From positions 186,001-250,000 of the forward strand of contig JAPQWV010000356.1 in NCBI GenBank assembly GCA_027422505.1: 64,000 bases of DNA. Reading direction: 5' to 3'. Every line of letters begins with the position of its first letter. Position 1 is the stretch's first letter. Positions 51,106 through 61,999 of the stretch are shown piece after piece. The DNA is from Craterostigma plantagineum (lineage: Eukaryota; Streptophyta; Magnoliopsida; Lamiales; Linderniaceae). Made by a program: the position numbers and the translations under genes. The notes under the pieces were generated by a model. It ran no database searches and was not told the DNA's origin. It saw only the letters and a list, made by a program, of their open reading frames with translations.

Positions 51106-53849
51106 TTAAAATAAAAAACTAAGGTCGTGATAGAGCTTACCTATGAAAAGTGAAATCGACGATTGCTTTTGCGGTAGCATTCGAGCACCTTTTAATACTC
51201 CGTTGAGCCCTTCTGAAATATTAGTCGTCATGATACCGCATCGATAACCGCCAATACGAGTCTCCATTGCTCGACATTTACTTCTTATATCGGGTTCATT
51301 AATTTTCGCAATATGAGCAATAATGCGATTCAATATATCCATTATTGGCGCAGTATCGGCTTTTTGACATAGATCCTTCAATTGTTGATTCTTGAATTTC
51401 TTGAAGAAGTTTGATTATATATGACAAAGACAGAAGCGATGCACTCCATTTGGTGGACGAAAAAATTCAGATTTTACTGCTCCCATTAGACCTGTACACA
51501 CCATATACGCCACTAAAAGTAAATGATATTACGAAAATAACGAGTAAATTACATTACTAAGATTAAGTACCTGGGTGACGATCCAAAATAAGGCAAACCG
51601 ATTGATTCTCTAACACACATGTGTTCAAATGGTTAAGGAACCAAGTCCATGAGTGTGTACTTTCTTCCGTGATAATGGCATATGTCAGGGGAAAGACGTT
51701 CTGGTTGACGTCCAACGATGTAGCAATCAATAATTTGTGTATATGGAGCACAAATGCTACCATCGACACAAACAACCTTTCGATAGTGTTCGAAGCCATC
51801 GACGATCGGTTTAAAAGCCCAAAAAACATACCCGAGTTGGAAGTGTCCAGTTCTCCCTGTCTGCATATGGAGCCACTTCATGATTCTCCCTGGATTGTAA
51901 TGCTGCAACGCCTTCATAAATATTGAAAGTTTGGTAACAGACTCTTCCCAAGTACCGTAAACATTTTCCATAGCTTTTTTTCAGACCATGCCAATCCTGA
52001 ATATACGAGATTTCGTAGTCATATTTATCTTTCACGAGTTGTTGGACATTCTTCGGTAGGAATTGCAGATCGATTTTCACAGTGCCAACCAACAAATCAA
52101 CAATAAAATTTCGATAGATATTATGATGTGTGCTCGCCAGCTCAGTCATATAGCAAGTGTGTGGTCCTTCAAATTTTGTAACAGACCAGTAACCTTTTTT
52201 TGGCTTGAAGGATGCTCTCAGTCGCTAAGGGCAATCAGTCGTGTGATAACATTGAACACTCCAAAGTGTACTGCTGCTCTCGTTGACGTAATACTCGCGT
52301 CTAGCAACCTTGATCGAAAAATCGTCGACGGCATGTTGTAAATGTTTCTTAGTTGGAAAATTATACCTCGACAAAACGTAGGGTTATCTATATTGTAAAA
52401 CTCTCCGTGACCACCGTAGTCGTCACCATCAGGAGGTGGCATTTGGTACGTTTGAAAAAATGGGACGGACTGAAACAGTGTTTGAGCAACAGAGGCCAGT
52501 GGAATGGCATCATCTGTCGCATCGTCGTCGTCGTCGTTGGGATCGGGTAACTCGGACAGTGGATCCTCATCGTCCACTTCAGAATCACTAACATCAACGT
52601 CTTCATCGGGTTCATGCATGAAATCTGGCACGGGTTCTGACACGAATTCTAGCATATTGAATGGAACACCAAGCGTGGGCATCTCCGGAGAAACATTGCT
52701 GAACCCTACCATAACTGAGACAATTTCAGAAAAATATGGGCATGTATAACTCGAAGAACCAACTTCAAACGTAGGAAACTTGCATCGCTCCTCAAAAATC
52801 CGATGAGGCTCTTCGTTCAAATCAAACTTTGAATTTTCAACTATTTTAACAAAAACCGCAAAACAATTGTTCTCTGAATCGGGATGTATGAAAAGTTGTA
52901 AATCGTTGTCGTTGGAGATTTGGAGTAATTGATGAAATTGGCGGGAATGTTGAAAGTATTTATTTTTCGCGTGACAATCAACGAACAACGACTGATATCA
53001 GCACCCATAATTTCGAACAACAACGATATAAAATCAAAAAAATTGGTGTTGCGACGAATTCGCCTATACGCAATAGGGCGGATAGGGGTGGGCATCGGGT
53101 CGGGTAGTCGGGTATCGGATAGTTCGGGTTCAGGTTAAAATTTTCACTACCCGAACCTGACCTGATCTACGACGGGTACCTGCTTGTCCGGTATATATCG
53201 GGTTCGGGTACCCGACCAGGTACCCGATTTTGAATTGAAAAAATATGACTAAAAATATAAAAATGCAATAAACATATTAAAATATTCATGTTATATTAAT
53301 ATCACTTAAAATATTTGGATGCTTTATTTTCAATAATAACTATAAATACTTTTATATGTTTATTTATAAAATTTCGAGAATACATTTTAAATTTTTACAA
53401 TGATTTATGTATGGATAATAAAATATCACTTGTCAATTATGCAACTAAAATAACAAATTAATCAAAATATTATTTAAAACCTTAAGATTACTCACGTTAC
53501 ATATTGATATTTGGATATGTAATTATATTTCTTCAATTTTTATGTATAAGACTAATATCTTTTATTTCATAATAATTTGCCGGTACCCGAATAACCCGAT
53601 CGGCTAGTAAATTACTACCCGATACTCAACTCGGTTATTAATTATTGGGTATCGGATTACCCGATACCCGACAAATAACCCGAATTACCCGACCCGAACT
53701 ACCCGAACCCGATCGGATTCGGGTAAAACCGGAATACTCGAACCCGAACGCCCACCCTAAGGACGGATACTATATTTGACGATAGAATCGGATGATTGAA
53801 TTATTTCACCGCCGAAATATACTATGACTTGTACGCGACTCGACATCAT
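51106..53849 (-). pseudogene. Mutator-like transposase of MULE-2, broken and split by a hAT insertion
   Basis: The N terminus MMSSRVQVIVYFGGEII (53849 downward) runs to a proline codon, where a hAT-like element (53083-53759) interrupts. It resumes IAYRRIRRNTNFFDF at about 53075, matching MULE-1 QPIGYRRIRRDTNFDQF. Downstream are the acidic linker (EDVDVSDSEVDDEDPLSELP), the MuDR-domain region, LQFLPKNVQQLVKDKYDYEI, VFWAFKPIVDGFEHYRKVVC, the catalytic core (TSLDVNQNVFPLTYAI, CLILDRHPGT) and SEGLNGVLKGARMLP. Frameshifts occur in the N-terminal region, the MuDR region and just after the first catalytic motif; the SWIM finger is not found. It cannot be functional. Confidence 0.88.
53083..53759. 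mobile_element. 677-bp hAT-like element inserted in the MULE-2 transposase
   Basis: Ends TAGGGGTGGGC on the left and GCCCACCCTA on the right (one-base length difference). Flanked by AGGGCGGA (53075-53082) and AGGACGGA (53760-53767), an 8-bp duplication with one mismatch. Subterminal regions are full of GGGTA/TACCCG repeats. No coding sequence. Confidence 0.88.
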
Positions 53850-54288
53850 TGTTTGTGTATTATATTACAAATCGACCAAGAGGGATATTTGTAGAAAAGT
53901 AACTAGTAAATAATCCTTACAAGTTAAATGAATTATTGCATAGATAACGTAACTCGTAATAACTTTATAAGAGTTAAAATGAATTATTGATACATACGAG
54001 TTATACGAATTATGGCCGACACGCTGCATGCGCATGCAGGTTGGTTGGATAATAATATAACTCGTATAAATTTATTACGAGTTACTCGAAATATCTCGTA
54101 TTAAGATTATACGAGTTATTTCGAAAGCCACGTCCAATCAGCGGGTCCACCGTGGAATAGTAACTCGTACCAATTTTGTTACGAGTTGCTAAATCGTAAA
54201 GACAGCATACGAATTTCTCTTTTTCGTTAATGTTTTTCATTTGTTTATAGATTTTTTTAATTATTTAATTAACAAGCCATCACTCAAC

Positions 54289-54549
54289 GCCCCTAGGAGT
54301 TGAATATTCAAGCAAGTATAGTTTTAATATTTCAGCTTTCACCACGCCAAACTACAAGAAATACGATATTTAGAAAGCAACCTCTCAGCGGTACTAGCAA
54401 CTGCAAAGATGATGATACGCGCGCAACTGCAGTCAAGACAAGACATGGGATGGGATAAAGCAGACATATCAAAGATTATTTATATATATATACATATATA
54501 TAAAAGAGAAGATTAAATAACTCAATAGAAGGGATTGTTAATGGCGCTG
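54289..54549. other. Flank between MULE-2 and the PUB/PUG-domain gene
   Basis: Probably the 3' UTR of the PUB/PUG gene. A short TATATA tract lies near 54480. No gene is seen. Confidence 0.45.
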
Positions 54550-55108
54550 TCAACTCATTCTCAGCGAGTTGATTACGGCCATATCAACTTTGTCTCTATG
54601 CAAATATAGAAATTCCCCGCCTTCGATTTCTTCGAAGCCGGGTTCAAGAAATTCGATTCCTGCTTGCAACTTTCCAACCGTATCCTGTTATAACGAAATT
54701 CAATAGTGATTCGTTTAGTCATTCGTGTACAAGGCGTGTCGATTAGTTTTTAATGCTGAGAACAATAACCAGGTAAACAACATAACGAAATGCTTATAAA
54801 TGTTCGATCATAAATAAGTATCCAAAAATCGTTTTTACCAATCTAATGATTCTAAACAGTTTTGTATGAAAAAATATATGATGAGTTATGTCGATCATGT
54901 AGACTTTTAAACCCGTTCTCCGGCTGACTTCCATTTATGATGAAAGAAGAAAGAGCAAAGAGTGCAAAAAGAATTTGATGCTACAAATTCGTACATGAAA
55001 AGTCGCGTTAGTTAGCCTGATTCTACGGAATTTCTCCTCATTTGGATTTGTTGCCACGTTCTTTGCGAAAGTCAAAAGAGTGTTGAAAGCCGTCTTCACT
55101 ATGGCCTC
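54550..55108 (-). pseudogene. PUB/PUG-domain protein, last two exons (gene cut by a Copia insertion)
   Basis: Exon 54995-55108 encodes [20 protein letters not shown], then [18 protein letters not shown]. After a GT-AG intron (54685-54994), exon 54550-54684 encodes VGKLQAGIEFLEPGFEEIEG and GGEFLYLHRDKVDMAVINS. This matches the PUB (PUG) domain, which binds the p97/CDC48 C terminus in PUX2-like UBX proteins and N-glycanase. The end LRMS looks like a frame slip: the neighbouring frame continues AENELTAPLTIP, closer to the family. Upstream exons are not in the window; the LTR begins directly at 55109. Whether the gene resumes beyond 64000 is unknown. Confidence 0.75.
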
Positions 55109-56308
55109 TGTTGGGTTTTTGAGCCCAAGATGGGCTTTGGGCCCAAGTGGATAATTAACCCACTAATAAAAAACTGAAACGGATTTAATTAAATCGAGAA
55201 GCCATCGGTCACCGAAACGAGAAATCGTTGAAAGATTACGAATCTACGTTTCGAGGGGAATCTAACGAATATTAATACGCTCAAAACCGATCGGGTGAAT
55301 GAGAAATTAATTATTTAAGTCGGCCCAATAATTTATAAAGTGGATTGATAGCGTATAAAAGGGGTGTCAAATGTCCCACATTGGAAAAACACCTCAACTT
55401 TTTCCACCGTATATATAGATACCCATCACTACTCATCAAACAAATGGTGGGCCAAAGAGGTGGGCTTAATGGGCCATGAGTCAAGCCCGACCCAAGCCCA
55501 TGCGCGCGGCCCGCAAGCCCAAAGCCCGAACCCGGAATTTTATTTATGCACCGGCGATGACGTGGCACCGGCGTGACGTGGCACCGGCGATGACGTGGCG
55601 ACGAGGTGTCGGGCGTGCGCGATGTGGCGATGACACGGCAGTATTGCTGACGTGGCAGATTCGATGACGTGTCAGTGACACATAGGCGTAAATGATGATG
55701 TGGCGTTGATGCAGTGCCACATGTGACGATGATGAGGTGGCTTGACCCTTTGGTCGATGGGGCGCACCGGTTCGCGAATGAGAGGGCAGTTGGGACGGCC
55801 CGACCCGACCCGAAACCCGCGGTTCGGCCCGATGGGTCGCATCTAAAGGGGTGCGATCTGGACCGTTGGATTCAGATCGGATGGCTCAGATTTAATCTGG
55901 GAAAAAGACAAGTGAGGTGACTATTCACAAATAGGTCCCTGCCCAGAAGTTGCAGCCCTTCACAGATTCGCCCCAGACCCTTGAAAACCTATAAATAGAC
56001 CCCTGCAGAATTGGAAAAAATCATTCAATCACACCCAAGCATTCTAGAGTTAGTGCATACTAGTTCAAGTTAGTAAAAAAGTAAGAAAGGCTCGAGTCTT
56101 TAGTAGATTCGCCCGATAATTTCGTTACGCTCTGCAACGTTTCGAAATTCCTGAAGTCGTTGTATCTTCGGGACCCGAGGCACTGAAATACGGGGCAATA
56201 ACGTCTTACGGAAAGCCTACGACGTACGTGCCTCGACTTCGACGTATACCCAAACTCTGTTCGAGTTTTACGAGCGCCACCGACCAGACGCCAACACCGG
56301 CACCAACA
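55109..56308 (+). repeat. LTR 1 of the tandem Copia array
   Basis: Starts TGTTGGGTTTTTGAGCCC at the break in the PUB/PUG gene and is repeated almost identically at 60758. The end is inferred from ACCAACA, giving TGTTGG...CCAACA termini. It contains a GC-rich stretch of repeated GATGACGTGGC motifs (about 55550-55700) and a TATAAATAG near 55990. The classic TGGTATCAGAGC primer site is not present after it. Confidence 0.85.
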
Positions 56309-56335
56309 ATCGTAAGACGTTATTCTATCTGATCG

Positions 56336-59300
56336 ATGGCGACAATAGCGAATATTCCTACCTCCGTACCGCTGATGGGTAGCAACCACGCCGAAAGGCC
56401 GGCGAAATTCGACGGGGCGGACTTCAAGAGATGGCAACAAAAGATGCTGTTTTATCTCACGACCCTGAACCTAGTGCACTTTCTGAAAGAGCTCCCGCCC
56501 CAGGTGAACGCCAACGACGCCGCTGACGATGCCGCACCCGAAATTAACGAACAACAAAAGGCGGCGTTGGACGCTTGGAATCATAGCGATTTCATGTGTC
56601 GTAACTATATTTTGAACGCCCTTGACGACTCCCTATACAACGTCTACGCAGTCGCTAAAACTGCTAAAGAGTTGTGGGACTCGTTGGATAAAAAGTATAA
56701 AACCGATGACGCCGGACTGAAGAAATTCATTGTCGGCAGGTTTTTGGACTATAAGATGATCGACTCCAAACCAGTGTTGGACCAGGTCCGTGATCTGCAA
56801 CTGATAATCCACGATATACACGCGGAGAATATGCAGATCAGCGAATCCTTCCAGGTAGCTGCTATAATAGAGAAGCTGCCGCCCCTGTGGAAGGACTTCA
56901 AGAACTACCTCAAGCACAAGCGTAAGGAAATGGGGCTTGAGGACCTGATCGTGAGGCTTCGAATCGAAGAAGATAATCGAAGGATCGATGCCAATAACAA
57001 AAGGGGCAGCGTGGAGGTACGTGCGAACCTGGCCGAATCAAGCACCGGCAAAAAGCGCAAGAGGCCTAATACGACGCAACAGAAGCCCAGCAAAATAAGG
57101 GGCAACTGCTATAACTGCGACAAACCTGGGCATATGGCCAAGGATTGTCGGCTGAAGAAAAAGAGCAAGAAGAACCAAGCTCACTTGACCGAGGCAAAGC
57201 CGGGGACAGATCTAACGGAGATGGACCTAGCTGCCGTCGTATACGAGGCCAACATGGTAGACAATCCTAGGTCGTGGTATATCGACTCTGGAGCGACTCG
57301 CCACATCTGCTCTGATAAGGAGATGTTTTCAACCTACATCCCTATCTCAGGCAAGAAGCTGTTTATGGGCAACGCAGCCACCTCTGACATCGTCGGATTA
57401 GGGCGGGTAGTGCTGAAGATGACCTCGGGCAAGGAACTCACTCTTGTGGACGTGCTGCACGTGCCAGACATCCGCAAGAACTTGGTTTCCGGCTCCCTGT
57501 TGAGCAAAGCCGGATTTAGACAGGTGTTTGAAAGTGATAAATATGTACTGACAAAAAACGGTCATTTTGTAGGAAAGGGCTACCTCGAGAAGGGGCTCTT
57601 TAAGATGAATGTAATGCCTGTAATACGCGAGATTGATCTCGCTAATAATAATAAAGAAAGTTCATCTTACTTGGTTGAGTGTTCCAATTTATGGCATCAT
57701 AGATTAGGACACGTGGGTTTAAATAAAATAAAAAAGTTAATAAGTTTAAACCTGCTTCCACAAATGGAAGTCGACTCACAAGAAAAATGTGAAGTCTGTG
57801 TCGAGGCAAAAATGGCCAAGACACCGTTCTTCTCGGTTGAGAGAAGTAGTGCGCCTCTAGAACTAATCCATACAGATATATGTGATCTGAAGTTCGTGCA
57901 GACTAGAGGTGGAAAAAAGTACTTTATTACTTTTATCGATGATTGCTACGTATATTTGTTAAGTGGCAAGGACGAGGCTCTTGATGCCTTCAAAAGATAT
58001 AAGAGTGAAGTTGAGAATCAACTAAACTCACGAAAAAAAATAATCCGAAGTGATAGAGGAGGAGAATACGTGGCTCCGTTCGAAGAATTTTGCCAAGAAC
58101 ACGGCATTATTCATCAAACAACTGCGCCTTATTCACCTCAGTCAAACGGCGTTGCTGAACGCAAAAATAGGTCTCTTAAGGAGATGATGAATGCTATGTT
58201 GATCAGTTCTGGGCAACCTCAGAACTTGTGGGGGGAAGCAATCCTCTCGGCAAATCGCATTCTGAATATGGTGCCACACAAAAAGAAAGAAAAGACTCCA
58301 TACGAGCTATGGAAAGGTAGGGCTCCGTCCTACAATTACCTGAAAGTGTGGGGGTGCCTAGCAAAGGTCGAAGTACCTAAACCTAAACAGGTAAAGATAG
58401 GACCCAAGAATGTTGATTGCATTTTCATCGGATATGCTAATAACAGTAGTGCATATAGATTTCTAGTGCACAAATCAGAAAACCCTGAAATGAATACAGG
58501 GATGATATTTGAATCGAGGAATGCAGTATTCTTCGAGAATATTTTCCCAAATAAGGAAAAGAAAGAAATAAGCTATAAGAAGCGAACTTACGATGCCGTG
58601 GAGAGTTCACCTCAAGAAAACGAGGAACCACGGCAAAGCAATCGTAAGAGAACGGCCAAATCGTTTGGGCCTGACTTCCTAACATATATGTTAGATGATG
58701 AACCACGGACTTTGCAAGAGGCATTGTCTAGTCCAGAAGCTCCGTTCTGGAAAGAAGCTGTGAACAGCGAGATTGAGTCCATTATGCAAAACCATACGTG
58801 GGAGCTGGTAGACCTCCCAAAGGGGTGTAAGCCTTTAGGATGCAAATGGGTCCTTAAAGGAAACTTAAGACCGATGGGTCAATCGAAAAATATAAAGGAA
58901 GGGTACGATTTCTTCGATACCTACTCACCCGTGACAAGGATTACATCCATACGGGTCTTGATCGCTATAGCAGCGTTGTATGACCTCGAGATACACCAGA
59001 TGGACGTCAAAACGACATTCCTAAATGGAGAACTCGAGGTAGAAATATATATGAGACAGCCCGAAGGGTTTATTGTACCCGGGCAGGAAAATAAAGTGTG
59101 CAGACTCGTGAAGTCACTTTACGGGCTTAAGCAAGCACCGAAACAGTGGCACGAGAAGTTCGACATGACGATGTTGTCGAATGGATTTAAGATTAATGAG
59201 TGTGATAAATGTGTTTATATAAAAGGCACACCCGATGAGTTTGTGATTGTCTTTACATAGACGACATGTTAATCATGGGAAGCAGTCACAAAATAATCGT

Positions 59301-60251
59301 GTATACAAAGAATATGCTGAAACATTATTTCAGTATGAAGGATATGGGTTTGGCTGACGTCCGGGAATAAATGTCTCTAAAACGTCCGAAGGAATTGTGA
59401 TTACACAATCTCACTATGTTGAGAGCGTGTTAAAAAGATTTAACGCCTTCGATGATCCTCCGGCTAAGACACCTGTGGACACTAATGTACACTTAGCCAA
59501 AAATAGAGGAGAGCCCGTATCGCAACTCGAATACGCTCGGGTGATTGGCAGTCTGATGTATTTGTCTAACTGCACTCGGCCTGACATAGCATACTCAATT
59601 AGTAAACTAAGTAGGTTTACAAGTAACCCGGGTAGTAGCCATTGGGTAGCACTAAGAAGAGTGCTAAGATATTTGAAGCACACTATACTATACTCGAGAT
59701 ATCCCGCGGTACTAGAAGGGTATTGCGATGCGAATTGGATATCTTATAGTAAAGACTCCAAATCCACGAGTGGTTATATACTTACCATCGGTGGAGGAGC
59801 GGTTTCTTGGAAGTCCTCCAAACAAACGTGCATATCTCGATCCACGATGGAGTCGGAGTTCATCGCACTAGATAAAGCCGGCGAAGAAGCAGAATGGCTT
59901 CGAAATTTCCTGGAGGATATTCCGTGTTGGAATAAACCTGTGCCACCAATTATGATTCACTGCGATAGCATGGCGGCTATCGGCAGGGCACAGAATTGTA
60001 TGTATAACTGTAAGTCTCGGCACATTCGTCGGAGACATAACACCGTAAGACAGCTTATCTCTAGCGGAATAATTTCCACCGACTATGTAAAGTCAAAGGA
60101 AAATATTGCAGATCCGCTGACAAAAGGCATAGCTAGAGATCAGTTAGAAAACGCAGTAAGGGGAATGGGACTAAAAATCCACACACCAAAGAACGAAAAC
60201 AGTGGAAACTCAACCTCGATGAGTGGAGATCCCACAAACTTCATTCAATGA
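56336..60251 (+). pseudogene. Copia polyprotein, first internal region (inactive)
   Basis: Frame 56336-59260 (974 codons) holds gag ([20 protein letters not shown] onward), zinc knuckle [14 protein letters not shown], protease [12 protein letters not shown], integrase zinc-binding region ([10 protein letters not shown] ... CEVCVEAK), integrase core and most of the reverse transcriptase. It is followed by RNase H in a separate frame, 59397-60251 ([38 protein letters not shown]). Damage seen: a 12-bp loss in the integrase core relative to the second copy (four residues after FIDDC), a shortened reverse-transcriptase segment before DTYSPVTRI, a frame break right before the catalytic Asp-Asp motif, and a second break about 100 bp later. 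Not capable of self-mobilisation. Confidence 0.92.
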
Positions 60252-60757
60252 GACAACTAAGCTGTGATTAGTTCAGTAGTATACTTGGAACCTAATAAAG
60301 TCCATTCTCGACAGCTGCCCAAGTAATTTCCCGATGACGTGTGGTTAGGGTAAGCACTTATGCTTTTAATGATGACTATACCAAAGTGGTGGAGTATTTC
60401 GGGCTACTCCAGGATTAAGTCCTAATAGTTGGTCACCTATATAAGTGTGAAGTGGGGCCGCTTCAATGGAAAACACTTATGAAACAGAGATATGGTCCAC
60501 GGCCGAAAAGGACACAACGTGAGAATCGAAAAGAGATCAGATTCATCACTGTGTATATACTGTTGTCTTGGTTTACACAAAAAGCCGCCAGTTCAAGACA
60601 TCACGTTCACTGAGCAGCGAGTAAATCCGATAGTATTTCACTAGGGAATGTTCAAAGCCACAAGCTACCTATCCCGATGCAGTGATGGGTCGTCGGGACT
60701 TTCTTTCAAGAGTCAGCATGCATAGCATTTGCATTAATTTCCATTCATGTGGGGGAT
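60252..60757 (+). other. 3' non-coding region and polypurine tract of the first Copia unit
   Basis: About 500 bp without coding content between the RNase H stop and LTR 2, ending in the purine run GTGGGGGAT directly before TGTTGGG at 60758. Confidence 0.75.
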
Positions 60758-61972
60758 TGTTGGGTTTTTGAGCCCAAGATGGGCTTTGGGCCCAAGTGGG
60801 TAATTAACCCACTAATAAAAAGCTGAAACGGATTTAATTAAATCGAGAAGCCATCGGTCACCGAAACGAGAAATCGTTGAAAGATTACGAATCTACGTTT
60901 CGAGGGGAATCTAACGAATATTAATACGCTCAAAACCGATATCGGGTGAATGAGAAATTAATTATTTAAGTGGGCCCAATAATTTATAAAGTGGATTGAT
61001 AGTGTATAAAAGGGGTGTCAAATGTCCCACATTGGAAAAACACCTCAACTTTTTCCACCATATATATAGATACCCATCACTACTCATCAAACAAATGGTG
61101 GGCCAAAGAGGTGGGCTTAATGGGCCATGAGTCAAGCCCGAACCAAGCCCATGCGCGCGGCCCGCAAGCCCAAAGCCCGAACCCGGAATTTTATTTATGC
61201 ACCGGCGATGACGTGGCACCGGCATGACGTGGCACCGGGGATGACGTGGCGACGAGGTGTCGGGCGTGGGACGCGCGATGTGGCGATGACACGGCAGTAT
61301 TGCTGACGTGGCAGATTCGATGACGTGTCAGTGACACATAGGCGTAAATGATGATGTGGCGCTGATGCAGTGCCACGTGTGACGATGATGAGGTGGCTTG
61401 ACCCTTTGGTCGATGGGGCGCACCGGTTCGCGAATAAGAGGGCAGTTGGGACGGCCCGACCTGACCCGAAACCCGCGGTTCGGCGGGTCGCATCTAAAGG
61501 GGTGCGATCTGGACCGTTGGATCCAGATCGGATGGCTCAGATTTAATCTGGGAAAAAGACAAGGGAGGTGACTATTCACAAATAGGTCCCTGCCCAGAAG
61601 TTGCAGCCCTTCACAGATTCGCCCCAGACCCCTTGAAAACCTATAAATAGACCCCTGCAGAATTGGAAAAATCATTCAATCACACCCAATCATTCTAGAG
61701 TTAGTGCATACTAGTCCAAGTTAGTAATAAAGCAAGAAAGGCTCGAGTCTCTAGTAGATTCGCCCGATAATTTCGTTACGCTCTGCAACGTTTCGAAATT
61801 CCTGAAGTCGTTGTATCTTCGGGACGTCTTGCGACAACCCGAGGCACTGAAATACGGGGCAATAACGTCTTACGAAAAGCCTACGACTTACATGTCTCGA
61901 CTTCGACGTATACCCAAACTCTGTTCGAGTTTTACGAGCGCCACTGACCAGACGCCAACACCGGCACCAACA
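60758..61972 (+). repeat. LTR 2, shared between two Copia internal regions
   Basis: Near-identical to LTR 1, with small differences: a 2-bp AT insertion near 60940, an extra GGAC-type insertion near 61268, about 13 extra bases near 61826 and scattered substitutions. It is followed directly by a second gag start, so one LTR serves as 3' LTR of the first unit and 5' LTR of the next. Confidence 0.9.
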
Positions 61973-61999
61973 ATCGTAAGACGTTATTCTATTTGATCG

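Larger units (their letters stand above)
48500..54279. mobile_element. MULE-2: decayed two-gene Mutator-like element (5,780 bp)
   Basis: Terminal inverted repeats share TAATTAAATAATTAAAAAAA close to both ends. Outside are near-identical 9-mers, CCACTCAAC (48491-48499) and TCACTCAAC (54280-54288), one mismatch, fitting an aged Mutator duplication. Inside, the gene order is that of MULE-1 in reverse: PMD gene (plus) then transposase (minus), convergent. A hAT-like element is inserted in the transposase. The subterminal arrays are of TAACTCGTA/TACGAGTTA, quite different from those of MULE-1. Confidence 0.9.

Noticed and set aside
56309..56335. Primer binding site for the tandem Copia
   Set aside because: The expected TGGTATCAGAGC is absent and no other tRNA complement could be identified by eye, so no site is annotated.
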